DNA of 61,682 nucleotides from Eubacteriales bacterium (GCA_030540435.1 JAUNWG010000003.1:35997-97678); one strand, 5' to 3'. Positions 6,905 to 16,748 are shown, counted from the stretch's first letter. Numbers and translations: made by a program. The notes: generated by a model not told the origin, from the letters alone.

Positions 6905-9900
6905 ATGTTGTACGAAAAAAATCCCCTTTCCCTTGGTCTTGATATCGGTTCCACCACTGTCAAGATCGTTATTTTGGAACAGGGCAGCAGCAAGCCATTG
7001 TTTGCGCAATACCGCCGCCATCATGCAGAACAGGCGCGCGCTGTCCGCAGGCTGCTGAAGGAAGCATCCGCTGCATTTCCAGACCGCAGCTTTCGTGTAG
7101 CGGTCTGCGGCTCCGGCGGCAAACCGATTGCGGAGCAAATCGGCGCGCATTACGTGCAGGAGGTCGTTGCAAACGCCTCTGCGGTGCGTACCCTCTACCC
7201 GCAGGCGCGCACTGCGATCGAGCTGGGCGGTCAGGATGCAAAAATTATCTTTTTCTATTATGACGATGCAGCTGGACGTCTGGTCGCTTCCGACATGCGT
7301 ATGAACGGAAGCTGTGCGGGCGGCACCGGCGCATTTATCGATGAAATCGCCGCACTGCTGAAAACGCCGACGGAACAATTTGAAGCGCTTGCAGCGCAGG
7401 GAACAACCGTTCACAGCATATCCGGTCGTTGCGGCGTGTTTGCCAAAACGGATATCCAGTCGATTCTAAATGCGGGCGGCAGCAAGGCAGATATCGCTCT
7501 GTCCGCGTTTCACGCCATTGTCAAACAGACCATCGGCGGCTTGGCGCAGGGGCTGAAGCTGCAGGCGCCAATCATTTTTGAGGGCGGCCCGCTGACATTC
7601 AACCCAACGCTGATCAAAGCCTTTGCGGAACGTTTGCAGCTGCGTCCGGAGGATATCATCCGTCCGGAACGCCCGGATACAATCGTCGCTCAAGGCGCTG
7701 CGCTGGCGATCGACGAGCTGTTTTCCGATACCGCTGAAACCGATACGATACTGCTGTCTGACGCCATCGAAGCGTTGAATCAGGCGATACAGCAGCCGAA
7801 AAAGCTGGAATCCACTACTACCAAACCTTTTTTTGAAAATGAGGATGAATGTGTTGCATGGCTGAACCGCCACGCTTCCCCGTCGTTACAGACACCACCC
7901 CTCAGCCGCGGCGATACGCTGCGCGTTTATATCGGCATCGACGCAGGCAGCACGACCTCCAAGCTGGTACTGATGGACGAAAACGAGCATGTCATTGACC
8001 GTTTTTACTCCAACAACCGCGGCGATCCGATCCGTGTCGTCCGTCAGGGCTTGCTGGAGCTGTACAAAAAATATACGGAAATGGGCGTGACGCTGCAGGT
8101 GCTCGGCTTAGGTACGACCGGCTATGGTGAGCTGATGCTGGGCAAGGCGTTCGGTGCAGATTACCATACCGTCGAAACAGTTGCCCACGCCGCCGCTGCA
8201 AAGAAATATGTCCCGGATGTCAGCTTTATCCTCGACATCGGTGGACAGGATATGAAAGCGATTTGGATTTCCGGTGACATCGTCACCAATATCACGCTGA
8301 ACGAAGCGTGTTCCTCCGGCTGCGGTTCCTTTTTGGAGAACTTTGCTGTTTCGCTGGGCATCCCGGTCGACCAGATTGCAGCCACGGCATTCCGCTCCGA
8401 ACACCCGGCTGATCTCGGCAGCCGGTGTACGGTATTTATGAACAGCACCATTATCACCGAACAGAAAAACGGACGCAGCCCGGATGATATTATGGCGGGT
8501 CTATGCCGTTCCATCATCGAAAATGTATTTACCAAGGTCGTGCGCATTTCCAACACAGATGAACTCGGTGAACATATTGTCGTACAGGGCGGAACCTTTA
8601 AAAACGACGCGGTTCTGCGGGCGCTGGAGCAGTACCTTGGGCGTGAAGTGACGCGTGCACCGTATGCCGGTGAAATGGGTGCGATCGGCGCTGCCCTGCT
8701 GACCAAACAGCAGCAGCTTGCACAGCACACGGAAACCAGCAGCTTTATCGGATTTGATGCCCTGCCTTCCTTTGACTATACGCAGGAGGAAAACCTCCCC
8801 TGCCCGCATTGCGCAAACCATTGCAACCGCACAGTCGTGCGCTTCTCCAATGGCACGACATTTGTTACGGGCAACCGCTGCCCGCGCGGTGAAGTTTTGG
8901 AGCAAACCAAAACAAAATCTGCCAATATAAAAACCGCGCCCGACCTGTTCCTCATCCGGGAACAGATGCTGTTCAAAAATTACGATTACACGCAGGTCAG
9001 CCCAGATAAGGGCATTACCATCGGTCTGCCGCGCACGCTGGAATTTTGGGACAGCATGCCATTCTGGACGACGTTTTTCCACGCGCTCGGCTATCAGACC
9101 AAGCTGTCACATCCCAGCTCCCGCGCGCTGTATGAACAGGGTATCCCTTCCGTTGCCTCTGACACCGTATGCTTCCCGGCAAAACTGACGCATGGACATG
9201 TGAAGGACCTTGCGGATCAGGGTGTTGACCGCATCTTTATGCCGATGATCATGGAAATGCCGCCGGACGATAAAAACGGCGAGAGCAATTACGTCTGCGC
9301 CGTTCTCAAGGGTTATCCAACGGTCATCAACAGTTCGGATGAACCGGAAAAGCGCTGGAATATTAAATTCGACCATCCGATGTTCCATTGGCATACCAAG
9401 GATGACCGCATCCGTCAGATCTGTGCGTTTTTTCGCAAGGAATACGGGCTTTCGGATAAAGAAATTATGGCGGCCTTCCGTCAGGGCGAAAAGGTCCTGC
9501 TTGGCTTCCGTGAGACGCTGCGCGCCAAAGGTCAGGAGATCATTGACAAAGCAGAGAAGGAAAACACCTTTGCTGTTGTCCTTGCCGGTCGCCCATACCA
9601 CAATGACCCGCTGGTCTGCCATGACCTCTCCCGTGTCTTTACCAAGGCAGGTGTACCGGTGTTGACCGTCGATGCACTGCCGGAGCTGAACCAGGTCGAT
9701 CTGCGCTATACCCGCGCCGAAGTTACCAATAACTTCCACACACGTATGCTTTCCGGCGCAATGCTGGCCTCTACTTCCCCGGTATTGGAATATGTCCAGA
9801 TCGTCAGCTTCGGCTGCGGACACGATGCGATTTTGTCCGATGAGATCACCCGTATCATGCAGGAGACCTCCGGCAAAGCGCCGCTGATCCTGAAGCTGGA

Positions 9901-11305
9901 TGAAGGCGGCGCGGCAAATTCGCTAAACATCCGCGTACAGTCCTTCCTGCAAACGGTCAGTGCGCGCCGCGCCAAACAGCTCCAACCGGAAGTCAAACCG
10001 CTCCGCGATGCATATCCGGTTAAATTCTATAAAAGTGATCTGAAGATCCGCACTGTCCTTATTCCGAATGTCTCCACCGCCTTCTGCAAGCTGCTCAGCG
10101 GCGTGCTGCGCAAGGAAGGCGTCAAGGCAGTTCCACTGCCGTTGGGTTCAATCCATGAGATCCAGCTGGGCAAGAAGTATGTCCACAACGACACGTGTTT
10201 CCCGGCGCAGATGTGCATCGGTGAAGCCATTTCCGCTCTGCAGAGCGGCAAATATCCCCGCGATCAGGTTGCCATCGGCATGGCAAAATATCAGGGCGAT
10301 TGCCGTCTGGCACATTATCCGGCGCTGCTGCGCCGCGCGCTGGATGCCGCGGGCTTCTCTGACATCCCGATTGTTTCCACTGACCCCATCGATTCCAAGG
10401 AAATGCATCCCGATATCCGCCTTGGCGCACTGTTCAATGTAAAATGCCTGTGGGCAATTGAGATCATGGATATTTTGGAGGAATTGCGCCGCCAGATTCG
10501 CCCCTATGAGCTGAATAAGGGAGAAACCGACCGCGTTTTCGATGAGGCAATTGATGATGTTGCAGATGCCATCAGCCACGGTGTCCATGCAGCGATTGCG
10601 TCGTTCAAAAAGGCGATCACCGCATTTTGCGCCATTAAGTATGACCGCAGCGAGCCTCGCCCGCGCGTTTTTGTCACAGGTGAATATCTTGTCACCTTCC
10701 ATCCCGGCTCAAATTTCGGCATTGAACGCTATCTCGAAGCCAATGGCATGGAGGTCATCCTGCCGCGTATGATTAACGTATTCCGCAAGGATTACCTTTC
10801 GCGTATCTATGAAATGAAGCATTTACAGGTCAAATATCCCGCTTCTCAGGCGACATTCGACCGGTTTGCAGAAATGCTGTTCACCTATTCGCAGAAGCTG
10901 CTAGACAAGGAAGCATCCCGCCATCCGCTGTATGAGCGTCCCACGCCGCTGCCGGAGTTGGCAGAGGAAAACGACCGCGTACTCAACCGCACCTTCCTCT
11001 CCGGCGAGGGCTGGCTGATTCCGGGTGAAATTGAGGAATATGCCGCTAAGGGCGTACAGTCCTTCGTCATCCTGCAGCCCTTCGGCTGCCTGCCGAATCA
11101 TATCTGCGGACGCGGCGTCACAAAGCAGATCAAGGAGGATTACCCAGGCGTGCAGATACTTCCGCTCGACCTTGACCCGGATACGAGCTTTGCAAACGTG
11201 GAAAACCGCCTGCAAATGCTGATTATGAATGAAAAAAGCCGTCATATCGTGCCGCAGCATAAACAGAAAGAAACTTCTGAAAAAGAAATGCAGCATGCCG
11301 GCTAA
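6905..11305 (+). CDS. 2-hydroxyacyl-CoA dehydratase activase-related giant protein (two ASKHA modules plus DUF2229)
   Basis: 1466 residues. Two BadF/BadG/BcrA/HgdC-type ATPase modules stand in tandem: the first from LGLDIGSTTVKIVI (about 9-22) with GSCAGGTGAFIDE near 137, the second from YIGIDAGSTTSKLVL (about 341-355) with SSGCGSFLENFA near 470. A short cysteine cluster (PCPHCANHCNR, about 635) follows, then a DUF2229 / HgdB-like C-terminal half with VCFPAKLTHGH and CFPAQMCIG motifs. HgdC-type activases use ATP to drive one electron through a [4Fe-4S] cluster into a dehydratase. Fused forms like this are common in Clostridia but no substrate has been assigned. It is monocistronic, with AGAGG upstream of the ATG and a strong terminator after it; no dehydratase subunits lie nearby. 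Confidence 0.9.
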   Translation: MLYEKNPLSLGLDIGSTTVKIVILEQGSSKPLFAQYRRHHAEQARAVRRLLKEASAAFPDRSFRVAVCGSGGKPIAEQIGAHYVQEVVANASAVRTLYPQARTAIELGGQDAKIIFFYYDDAAGRLVASDMRMNGSCAGGTGAFIDEIAALLKTPTEQFEALAAQGTTVHSISGRCGVFAKTDIQSILNAGGSKADIALSAFHAIVKQTIGGLAQGLKLQAPIIFEGGPLTFNPTLIKAFAERLQLRPEDIIRPERPDTIVAQGAALAIDELFSDTAETDTILLSDAIEALNQAIQQPKKLESTTTKPFFENEDECVAWLNRHASPSLQTPPLSRGDTLRVYIGIDAGSTTSKLVLMDENEHVIDRFYSNNRGDPIRVVRQGLLELYKKYTEMGVTLQVLGLGTTGYGELMLGKAFGADYHTVETVAHAAAAKKYVPDVSFILDIGGQDMKAIWISGDIVTNITLNEACSSGCGSFLENFAVSLGIPVDQIAATAFRSEHPADLGSRCTVFMNSTIITEQKNGRSPDDIMAGLCRSIIENVFTKVVRISNTDELGEHIVVQGGTFKNDAVLRALEQYLGREVTRAPYAGEMGAIGAALLTKQQQLAQHTETSSFIGFDALPSFDYTQEENLPCPHCANHCNRTVVRFSNGTTFVTGNRCPRGEVLEQTKTKSANIKTAPDLFLIREQMLFKNYDYTQVSPDKGITIGLPRTLEFWDSMPFWTTFFHALGYQTKLSHPSSRALYEQGIPSVASDTVCFPAKLTHGHVKDLADQGVDRIFMPMIMEMPPDDKNGESNYVCAVLKGYPTVINSSDEPEKRWNIKFDHPMFHWHTKDDRIRQICAFFRKEYGLSDKEIMAAFRQGEKVLLGFRETLRAKGQEIIDKAEKENTFAVVLAGRPYHNDPLVCHDLSRVFTKAGVPVLTVDALPELNQVDLRYTRAEVTNNFHTRMLSGAMLASTSPVLEYVQIVSFGCGHDAILSDEITRIMQETSGKAPLILKLDEGGAANSLNIRVQSFLQTVSARRAKQLQPEVKPLRDAYPVKFYKSDLKIRTVLIPNVSTAFCKLLSGVLRKEGVKAVPLPLGSIHEIQLGKKYVHNDTCFPAQMCIGEAISALQSGKYPRDQVAIGMAKYQGDCRLAHYPALLRRALDAAGFSDIPIVSTDPIDSKEMHPDIRLGALFNVKCLWAIEIMDILEELRRQIRPYELNKGETDRVFDEAIDDVADAISHGVHAAIASFKKAITAFCAIKYDRSEPRPRVFVTGEYLVTFHPGSNFGIERYLEANGMEVILPRMINVFRKDYLSRIYEMKHLQVKYPASQATFDRFAEMLFTYSQKLLDKEASRHPLYERPTPLPELAEENDRVLNRTFLSGEGWLIPGEIEEYAAKGVQSFVILQPFGCLPNHICGRGVTKQIKEDYPGVQILPLDLDPDTSFANVENRLQMLIMNEKSRHIVPQHKQKETSEKEMQHAG

Positions 11306-11325
11306 ATACCGCTTACAACCAAAAG

Positions 11326-11360
11326 AAGCGTGCATCCCGATATGAGATGCACGCTTTTCC
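11326..11360. terminator. bidirectional terminator between the activase and HD genes
   Basis: AAGCGTGCATC and GATGCACGCTT form an 11-bp stem; AAAAG precedes and TTTTCC follows, so it can work for both convergent genes. It ends 2 nt before the HD gene's stop. Confidence 0.8.
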
Positions 11361-11361
11361 T

Positions 11362-11919
11362 TTACTCTTCACAGGTTCGCATGGCAAAGATCGTCTTTTC
11401 GATTAGTTCTTCCAGCTCCCAGCCCAGCATATCTGCGCCGCGCTGGATGACCTCTCTGGAACAGCCTGCCGCGAACTTTTTATTTTTATATTTTTTCTTT
11501 ACGGATTTCGTCTCCAAATCCTGCACACTCTTGGATGGACGCATAATCGCAACCGCGCCAATCAACCCGGTCAGCTCATCGGTTGCATACAGCACCTTTT
11601 CCATCTGGTGCTCCGGCTTGATGTCAACTGTAATGGCATAGCCGTGGCTCGCTGTCGCATGGATAATGGATTCCTCTACGCCGTGTTTGCGCATCAGCTC
11701 CTGCTCCTTGATGCAGTGCTGCTCCGGATACTGTTCAAAATCCAAATCATGCAGGATCCCGACGATTTCCCAATAATCCGCATCCGCCGCATAACCCAGC
11801 TCGTTTGCAAAATACCGCATAACGCCGCCGACTGTGCGCGCATGATGCCGATGAAATTCGTCCTGATTGTATTGATACAGCAGGTCGAGTGCGCTTTGCC
11901 GTGTCAGCTTCGTTTCCAT
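11362..11919 (-). CDS. HD-domain hydrolase
   Basis: 185 residues from the ATG at 11919, chosen because GGGGAG lies 9 nt upstream. An HD phosphohydrolase fold is suggested by FHRHHARTVGG near residue 21, the metal-binding HD in GILHDLDF near 54, a later SHGY and DELTGLIGA near 115. It resembles the COG2316-type HDIG hydrolases of unknown substrate. It begins 17 nt after cysK and is probably co-transcribed with it, but a link to cysteine metabolism is not shown. Confidence 0.8.
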   Translation of the reverse strand: METKLTRQSALDLLYQYNQDEFHRHHARTVGGVMRYFANELGYAADADYWEIVGILHDLDFEQYPEQHCIKEQELMRKHGVEESIIHATASHGYAITVDIKPEHQMEKVLYATDELTGLIGAVAIMRPSKSVQDLETKSVKKKYKNKKFAAGCSREVIQRGADMLGWELEELIEKTIFAMRTCEE

Positions 11920-11935
11920 ACGGAAATCTCCCCGA

Positions 11936-12865
11936 TCAGTCAGCAAACAGCGCGGTGGACAGATAGCGCTCACCGGTATCCGGCAGGATCGCTACGATGG
12001 TCTTACCTGCATTTTCCGGGCGCTTTGCCAGCTCGGAAGCTGCATGAACAGCTGCACCGGAGGAAATGCCTACCAGAATGCCCTCTGCTCTTGCAACAGC
12101 GCGGCCTGCTTCAAATGCCGCTTCATTTTCTACCGTCAATACCTCGTCATAAACCTTTGTGTCCAGTGTATCCGGTACAAAGCCTGCGCCGATTCCCTGA
12201 ATCTTGTGCGGGCCTGCAACACCCTTGGACAGCACCGGAGAAGTTTCCGGTTCCACTGCAACTACCTTTACATTCGGATTCTGTTCCTTAAGATACTTGC
12301 CGATGCCAGTGACCGTACCGCCGGTACCAACGCCAGCTACCAGAATATCGACTTTTCCTTCCGAATCCTTCCAGATTTCCGGACCCGTTGTCTCATAATG
12401 CACCTTCGGGTTTGCCGGATTGACAAACTGACCTAGAATAACTGCGCCGTCAATCGACTGCTCCAGCTCTTCTGCCTTTGCAATCGCGCCCTTCATGCCA
12501 GCGGAACCAGAGGTCAAAACGACTTCCGCGCCATAGGCTGCTACCAGCTTGCGGCGCTCGATGCTCATGGTTTCCGGCATGGTTAAAATGACACGGTAGC
12601 CCTTTGCCGTGCCAACAGCCGCCAGCCCGATACCGGTATTGCCAGAGGTCGGCTCAATGATAGTAGCGCCCGGCTTCAGCACGCCGCTTGCCTCTGCATC
12701 TGCGATCATTGCATTTGCAACACGATCCTTCACGCTTCCTGCCGGATTGAAGTATTCCAGCTTTGCAACAATATGTGCACTCAGATTGTTTGCCTTTTCA
12801 TAATTGACGAGCTCCAGCAGCGGTGTACCGCCGATCAGCTCTGTTAAGCTCTTCTTAATAGCCAT
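11936..12865 (-). CDS. cysK: cysteine synthase A (O-acetylserine sulfhydrylase)
   Basis: 309 residues, full length. A PLP enzyme that makes cysteine from O-acetyl-L-serine and sulfide. Visible: the Schiff-base lysine in NPAGSVKDR (Lys46), the substrate loop TSGNTG near 72, the GTGGT phosphate-binding loop near 175 and SSGAA near 263. Its substrate is made by the serine acetyltransferase at 29172 and its sulfide by the sulfite reductase at 33044. The ATG has AAAGGAG upstream. It lies 134 nt downstream of metY; that gap holds a 7-bp hairpin (GGAGCGG/CCGCTCC, 12902-12924) with no T tract, so readthrough from metY is likely. Confidence 0.96.
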   Translation of the reverse strand: MAIKKSLTELIGGTPLLELVNYEKANNLSAHIVAKLEYFNPAGSVKDRVANAMIADAEASGVLKPGATIIEPTSGNTGIGLAAVGTAKGYRVILTMPETMSIERRKLVAAYGAEVVLTSGSAGMKGAIAKAEELEQSIDGAVILGQFVNPANPKVHYETTGPEIWKDSEGKVDILVAGVGTGGTVTGIGKYLKEQNPNVKVVAVEPETSPVLSKGVAGPHKIQGIGAGFVPDTLDTKVYDEVLTVENEAAFEAGRAVARAEGILVGISSGAAVHAASELAKRPENAGKTIVAILPDTGERYLSTALFAD

Positions 12866-12999
12866 GATATGCTTCTCCTTTAAATCGGTTTATGTGGTTA
12901 TGGAGCGGACATATTGCCCGCTCCGCTTGAAGGTGGTTGAATTGTAGATTTTATATTGTAGGTTTCGTAATAATTTAGAATATATTCAACGGCAATGCC

Positions 13000-14289
13000 T
13001 TATGCTTCCAGCGCCTTGAATGCCTGATCCAGATCCCAGATAATATCCTCATAGTGCTCTGTGCCGATGGACAGACGAATGGTATTCGGATAGATACCCT
13101 GATCCGCCAGCTCCTCTGCTGTGCACTGGCTGTGCGTCGTAGTTGCCGGATGGATTACCAGAGACTTTACATCCGCTACATTGGCAAGGATCGAGAAAAT
13201 CTTCAGCGAGTCGATGAACTTCTTTGCTTCCTTCTCGCCGCCCTTGATGGTGAAAGTGAAGATCGAGCCTGCGCCATTCGGGAAGTATTTGTCATACAGA
13301 TCCTTATATTTCGGATCAAGGGACGGATGATTGATCGTTTCAACCAGCGGCTGAGACTGCAGATATTCCAGAATCTTCTTGGTATTCTCCACATGGCGTT
13401 CTACGCGCAGGGACAGTGTTTCCAAGCCCTGCAGCAGCAGGAATGCGTTGAACGGGGACAGCGTTGCACCGGTATCACGCAGCAGAATCGCGCGGATTTT
13501 TGTTGTGAATGCTGCCGGGCCGCATGCATCGACAAAGCTGACGCCATGATAGCTCGGGTCCGGGTCTACCAGCGAAGCAAATCTGCCGGAAGCCTTCCAG
13601 TCGAACTTACCGCTCTCAATGATTACACCGCCAAGCGTTGAGCCGTGACCACCAATAAACTTGGTTGCGGAATGTACGACAATATCTGCGCCATACTCAA
13701 ACGGACGGAGCAGGTACGGCGTTGCAAAAGTCGAATCGATCACGACCGGAACGCCATGCGCATGTGCAATGTCTGCGACAGCCTGAATATCGATGAGGTT
13801 GGAATTCGGGTTGCCGAGCGACTCAAAGAATACAGCCTTTGTATTTTCGTCAATGGCCTTTTCAAAATTCTGCACATCATCCGGGTCAACAAACTTGGTT
13901 GTTACGCCGTCCTTTGGCAGGGTATGCTCCAGGTAATTATAGGTGCCGCCGTAGATCGTCTTTGCCGATACAATATTGTCACCGTTGTGTGCCAGTGTCT
14001 TAAAGGTATAGCTGAGTGCAGCTGCACCGGATGCAACCGCCAGTGCAGACGCGCCGCCCTCCAGCGCTGCGATACGCTTTTCAAAGACGTCCTCTGTCGG
14101 GTTGGTCAGTCTGCCGTAAATATTGCCTGCATCTGCAAGACCAAATCGTGCCTGTGCATGGTCACTGTTATGGAATACGTAGGAAGTGGTCTGGTAAATC
14201 GGTACGGCACGTGCATCGGTTGCCGGGTCTGCGCTCTCCTGGCCGACATGCAGCTGCAGGGTTTCAAAATGGAATTTCTTCTCGCTCAT
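13000..14289 (-). CDS. metY: O-acetylhomoserine aminocarboxypropyltransferase (O-acetylhomoserine sulfhydrylase)
   Basis: 429 residues, the usual MetY length. A PLP enzyme of the Cys/Met metabolism family that makes homocysteine from O-acetylhomoserine and sulfide. Visible: [14 protein letters not shown] at 31-44, the cofactor lysine in [11 protein letters not shown] near residue 210, and [18 protein letters not shown] just before it. The ATG has AAGGAG 9-10 nt upstream. The roughly 160-nt leader holds a well-formed 20-codon upstream ORF ending in Cys, plus a CTAGGATTTAT box shared with the Rrf2 promoter. First gene of a likely metY-cysK-HD transcript. Confidence 0.95.
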   Translation of the reverse strand: MSEKKFHFETLQLHVGQESADPATDARAVPIYQTTSYVFHNSDHAQARFGLADAGNIYGRLTNPTEDVFEKRIAALEGGASALAVASGAAALSYTFKTLAHNGDNIVSAKTIYGGTYNYLEHTLPKDGVTTKFVDPDDVQNFEKAIDENTKAVFFESLGNPNSNLIDIQAVADIAHAHGVPVVIDSTFATPYLLRPFEYGADIVVHSATKFIGGHGSTLGGVIIESGKFDWKASGRFASLVDPDPSYHGVSFVDACGPAAFTTKIRAILLRDTGATLSPFNAFLLLQGLETLSLRVERHVENTKKILEYLQSQPLVETINHPSLDPKYKDLYDKYFPNGAGSIFTFTIKGGEKEAKKFIDSLKIFSILANVADVKSLVIHPATTTHSQCTAEELADQGIYPNTIRLSIGTEHYEDIIWDLDQAFKALEA

Positions 14290-14338
14290 TATAATATACT
14301 CCTTCTTAAACGATAATCATGGATGGACTTACAAAAAA

Positions 14339-14401
14339 TCAACATCGCCACATTCGTCCATAGGAGGTAAACAGCTTCTTCACAAATATCTGGTGTCTCA
14401 T
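14339..14401 (-). CDS. 20-residue leader peptide in the metY 5' region
   Basis: ATG at 14401 is preceded by AGGAG with a 6-nt spacer, a better ribosome site than many genes here. Translation gives 20 residues beginning Met-Arg-His-Gln-Ile-Phe and ending Arg-Met-Trp-Arg-Cys, then TGA at 14339. It stops 49 nt before metY. The terminal Cys, and nearby Met and Trp codons, fit a nutrient-sensing attenuator. CTCCT-ATGGAC inside the peptide gene (14356-14366) can pair with GTCCAT (14323-14328) and with the AGGAG of metY's ribosome site (14299-14303), so translation of the peptide could control access to metY. Expression and regulation are inferred. Confidence 0.6.
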   Translation of the reverse strand: MRHQIFVKKLFTSYGRMWRC

Positions 14402-14435
14402 AGCAGTCTCCTATTCTAATAATCCCATGTGCTAA

Positions 14436-14446
14436 CTAGGATTTAT
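14436..14446. promoter_or_regulatory. CTAGGATTTAT box just downstream of the metY start site
   Basis: The same 11-mer, in the same orientation on the plus strand, occurs in the spacer of the Rrf2 gene's promoter (30621-30631). Here it lies about 5-15 nt after the predicted start of transcription, a position suited to repression. Confidence 0.5.
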
Positions 14447-14457
14447 CAACTGCATAT

Positions 14458-14486
14458 AGATTACCACCTTTTTCTTTCTCTGTCAA
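14458..14486 (-). promoter_or_regulatory. metY promoter
   Basis: On the minus strand TTGACA (14481-14486), 17 nt, TAATCT (14458-14463). The -35 is perfect, the -10 weak, which is typical of a regulated promoter. Confidence 0.6.
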
Positions 14487-14500
14487 GTATAATTTCTATA

Positions 14501-14522
14501 ATTCCTAGTAATTTTTAGGAAT
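14501..14522. promoter_or_regulatory. perfect inverted repeat ATTCCTA-N8-TAGGAAT upstream of the metY promoter
   Basis: Two 7-bp arms with an 8-nt centre, 14 nt upstream of the -35. The CCTA/TAGG arms recall the box at 14436 and the one at the Rrf2 promoter, so it may be an extra binding site for the same regulator. Confidence 0.5.
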
Positions 14523-14577
14523 TTTCATTTGACCGGCAAAAGCAGCAGACATTTTTTGCCTGCTGCCTGTCCGTTTT

Positions 14578-15930
14578 TTACTTATTTTCTTCCTCGTCCA
14601 GCGTCCGGATATCCATATCCTTCGGCAGAATAAGGCTCAGAACAACTGCGAGAACAAATACTACCGCAACAACATTACCTGCAAATACCGACTGCACGAG
14701 CGGTGGAAACACATTCCAGATATCCGCTTCTGTTGCGGCTGTACAGCCAATGCCGATCGACAGCGACAGCGCCGCGATGGTGATATTCCGCTGACTAAAG
14801 CCGCAATTTGCGATCATCTGGATACCTGATGTGAGGATCGTGCCGAACATCATGATCGTGCAGCCGCCCAGTACAGACTGTGGAAGCGAAGAAAAGAAAT
14901 TGCCGATCGGTGGCAGTAGTCCTGCCAGAATCATACAGACCGCGCCGGTCATAATCGTAAACCGGTTGACGACCTTCGTCATTGCCACCAGCCCGACATT
15001 CTGGGAGAACGAAGTCACAGGCGGACAACCAAACAGAGAGGACAATGCAGATGCATAGCCGTCACAGGCAAGCGAACCGGATATCTCTTCTCCCTTGATC
15101 TCTCTGCCAAGACCGCCCGAAGCCATCGCTGAGGTATCTCCGATCGTCTCTGCGGCAGATACAAGGAAAATAATGCATGTGGAAATGATTGCTCCCGCAT
15201 GAAATTCCGGTTTGAATGGCAGCAGCTGCGGCAGGGAGATCATGCCGCCGGACAGGATCAGGCTCAGATCGACCTTTCCCATAATGATTGCAACAACATA
15301 ACCCACAATCAAACCAGCCAGTACGGACAGCTGCTTGAGGTAGCCTTTTGCAAAAATATTCCACAGCAGGCAGACAGCCAGTGTAATAACGCCGAGCAGC
15401 AGGTTCCGCCCCGAGCCGAAATCCTCCGCATAGCCGCCGCCAAAGGAACGGATGCCAACGGTAAACAGCGAAAAACCGATGGCTGTTACAACCGATGCCG
15501 CGACGATCGGAGTAATGATACGCCGCCAATACTTTGCCAGCAGACCGAGCGTGCCTTCAAACAGGCCGCCAACCAAAACCGCGCCGATCACGCTCGGATA
15601 GCCGTAATTGGCCGCAATCGTGCTGAGTACGGTAACAAACGTAAAGCTGACTCCCATGACAATCGGCAGGCGTGAGCCGATCCTCCATATCGGGTACAGC
15701 TGGATCAGTGTGGCAATACCTGCCACGAACATTGCGTTTTGCAGAAGAGCCGCGATCTGCGCCTGCGTCAGTGCAGGCTGTGCCGCCCCGGCAATAATAG
15801 TGATCGGCGTCAGATTTGCAACAAACATTGCGAGAATATGCTGTAACCCGAACGGGATCGCTTTGCCGATCGGCACCCGCCCATCCAGCTGATAGATGTT
15901 GCGGATACTGCTGGTCTGTGATTTGTTCAT
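14578..15930 (-). CDS. uracil/xanthine permease (NCS2 family)
   Basis: 450 residues, about 12-14 membrane segments. Matches the nucleobase:cation symporter-2 family: FGLQHILAMFVANLTPI at the start, the half-helix region SAAETIGDTSAMA near residue 265 with its conserved Glu, and the signature GCPPVTSFSQNVGLVAMTKV near 300. The Q-N-x-G motif supports a purine or xanthine/urate preference, but specificity cannot be read reliably. The ATG follows GGGAGG. No purine riboswitch is visible in the 215-nt upstream region. The molybdenum hydroxylase at 24460 could act on the same substrate class. Confidence 0.92.
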   Translation of the reverse strand: MNKSQTSSIRNIYQLDGRVPIGKAIPFGLQHILAMFVANLTPITIIAGAAQPALTQAQIAALLQNAMFVAGIATLIQLYPIWRIGSRLPIVMGVSFTFVTVLSTIAANYGYPSVIGAVLVGGLFEGTLGLLAKYWRRIITPIVAASVVTAIGFSLFTVGIRSFGGGYAEDFGSGRNLLLGVITLAVCLLWNIFAKGYLKQLSVLAGLIVGYVVAIIMGKVDLSLILSGGMISLPQLLPFKPEFHAGAIISTCIIFLVSAAETIGDTSAMASGGLGREIKGEEISGSLACDGYASALSSLFGCPPVTSFSQNVGLVAMTKVVNRFTIMTGAVCMILAGLLPPIGNFFSSLPQSVLGGCTIMMFGTILTSGIQMIANCGFSQRNITIAALSLSIGIGCTAATEADIWNVFPPLVQSVFAGNVVAVVFVLAVVLSLILPKDMDIRTLDEEENK

Positions 15931-16145
15931 CTTTTTTCCTCCCTTTTATCGTACACATACTTATTTTGCACTTCCCATGATACCATATTTCCAACATCAT
16001 TTCCATAGAATAGCAGATTCTGTTGTTTTTTCTAAACCTGTATCGTTTTTTATCCCATCGCCGACCACCTGACATTTTCCGTGTGGACAAAGCCTCCTCT
16101 TCCGTGTAAAATAAAACATATCATTCCCTTTTTAAGGAGCGCAAC

Positions 16146-16748
16146 ATGGAAAACTATCAGAAAAAGCTCGACAGGATCATTGACGGGCTGGATGGCCGCC
16201 CACGGCTCGCCCTGCACAGCTGCTGTGCCCCATGCAGCAGTTATGTACTGGAATACCTGTCGCAGTATTTCGATATCACATTGTTTTATTATAACCCGAA
16301 TATCTATCCGGCTGAAGAATACGAGCACCGGCTGCGTGAGCAGCTGCGCCTATGTGAACTGCTGCACATCAAAACCCATCCATGCGCCTATGACCCGAAA
16401 CGTTATTTTGACTACGTAAAGGGGCTGGAAAACGAACCGGAGGGCGGCGCACGATGTACCAAGTGCTTTGAACTGCGGCTGGACTATACTGCTGCCCTCG
16501 CAAAGCAGCTGGACTTCCCGCTGCTTACCACAACGCTCACGATCAGCCCGCATAAAAATGCTCCGCTGATTAACACGATCGGTGAAAAAACAGCAGAGAA
16601 ATATGGTATCACATGGCTTCCGGGTGATTTTAAGAAAAAGAACGGCTATCTTCGTTCCATCCAGCTGTGCAAAGAATATGACATCTACCGTCAGAATTAC
16701 TGCGGCTGTAAATTTTCCATCTGGGACGATAGCGAGAAAACCGAATAA
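16146..16748 (+). CDS. queH: epoxyqueuosine reductase QueH
   Basis: 200 residues, DUF208/QueH family. It makes the last step to queuosine in tRNA, reducing epoxyqueuosine, and replaces the unrelated QueG. Visible: the N-terminal cluster motif SCCAPCSSYV (Cys26, Cys27, Cys30), GARCTKCFELRL near residue 101, and YCGCKFS near the C terminus, the cysteines that bind an Fe-S cluster and a second iron centre. The ATG has AAGGAG upstream. It stands alone between the permease and a convergent gene cluster; no other queuosine gene or preQ1 riboswitch is seen here. Confidence 0.92.
   Translation: MENYQKKLDRIIDGLDGRPRLALHSCCAPCSSYVLEYLSQYFDITLFYYNPNIYPAEEYEHRLREQLRLCELLHIKTHPCAYDPKRYFDYVKGLENEPEGGARCTKCFELRLDYTAALAKQLDFPLLTTTLTISPHKNAPLINTIGEKTAEKYGITWLPGDFKKKNGYLRSIQLCKEYDIYRQNYCGCKFSIWDDSEKTE

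Noticed and set aside
14290..14577. SAM (S-box) or T-box riboswitch upstream of metY
   Set aside because: I could not find the T-box sequence, a specifier stem, or the conserved S-box core; the leader is explained better by the short ORF and the operator-like boxes.
15931..16145. Purine or preQ1 riboswitch between the permease gene and queH
   Set aside because: No conserved purine-aptamer loops or preQ1 pseudoknot sequences were visible on either strand.
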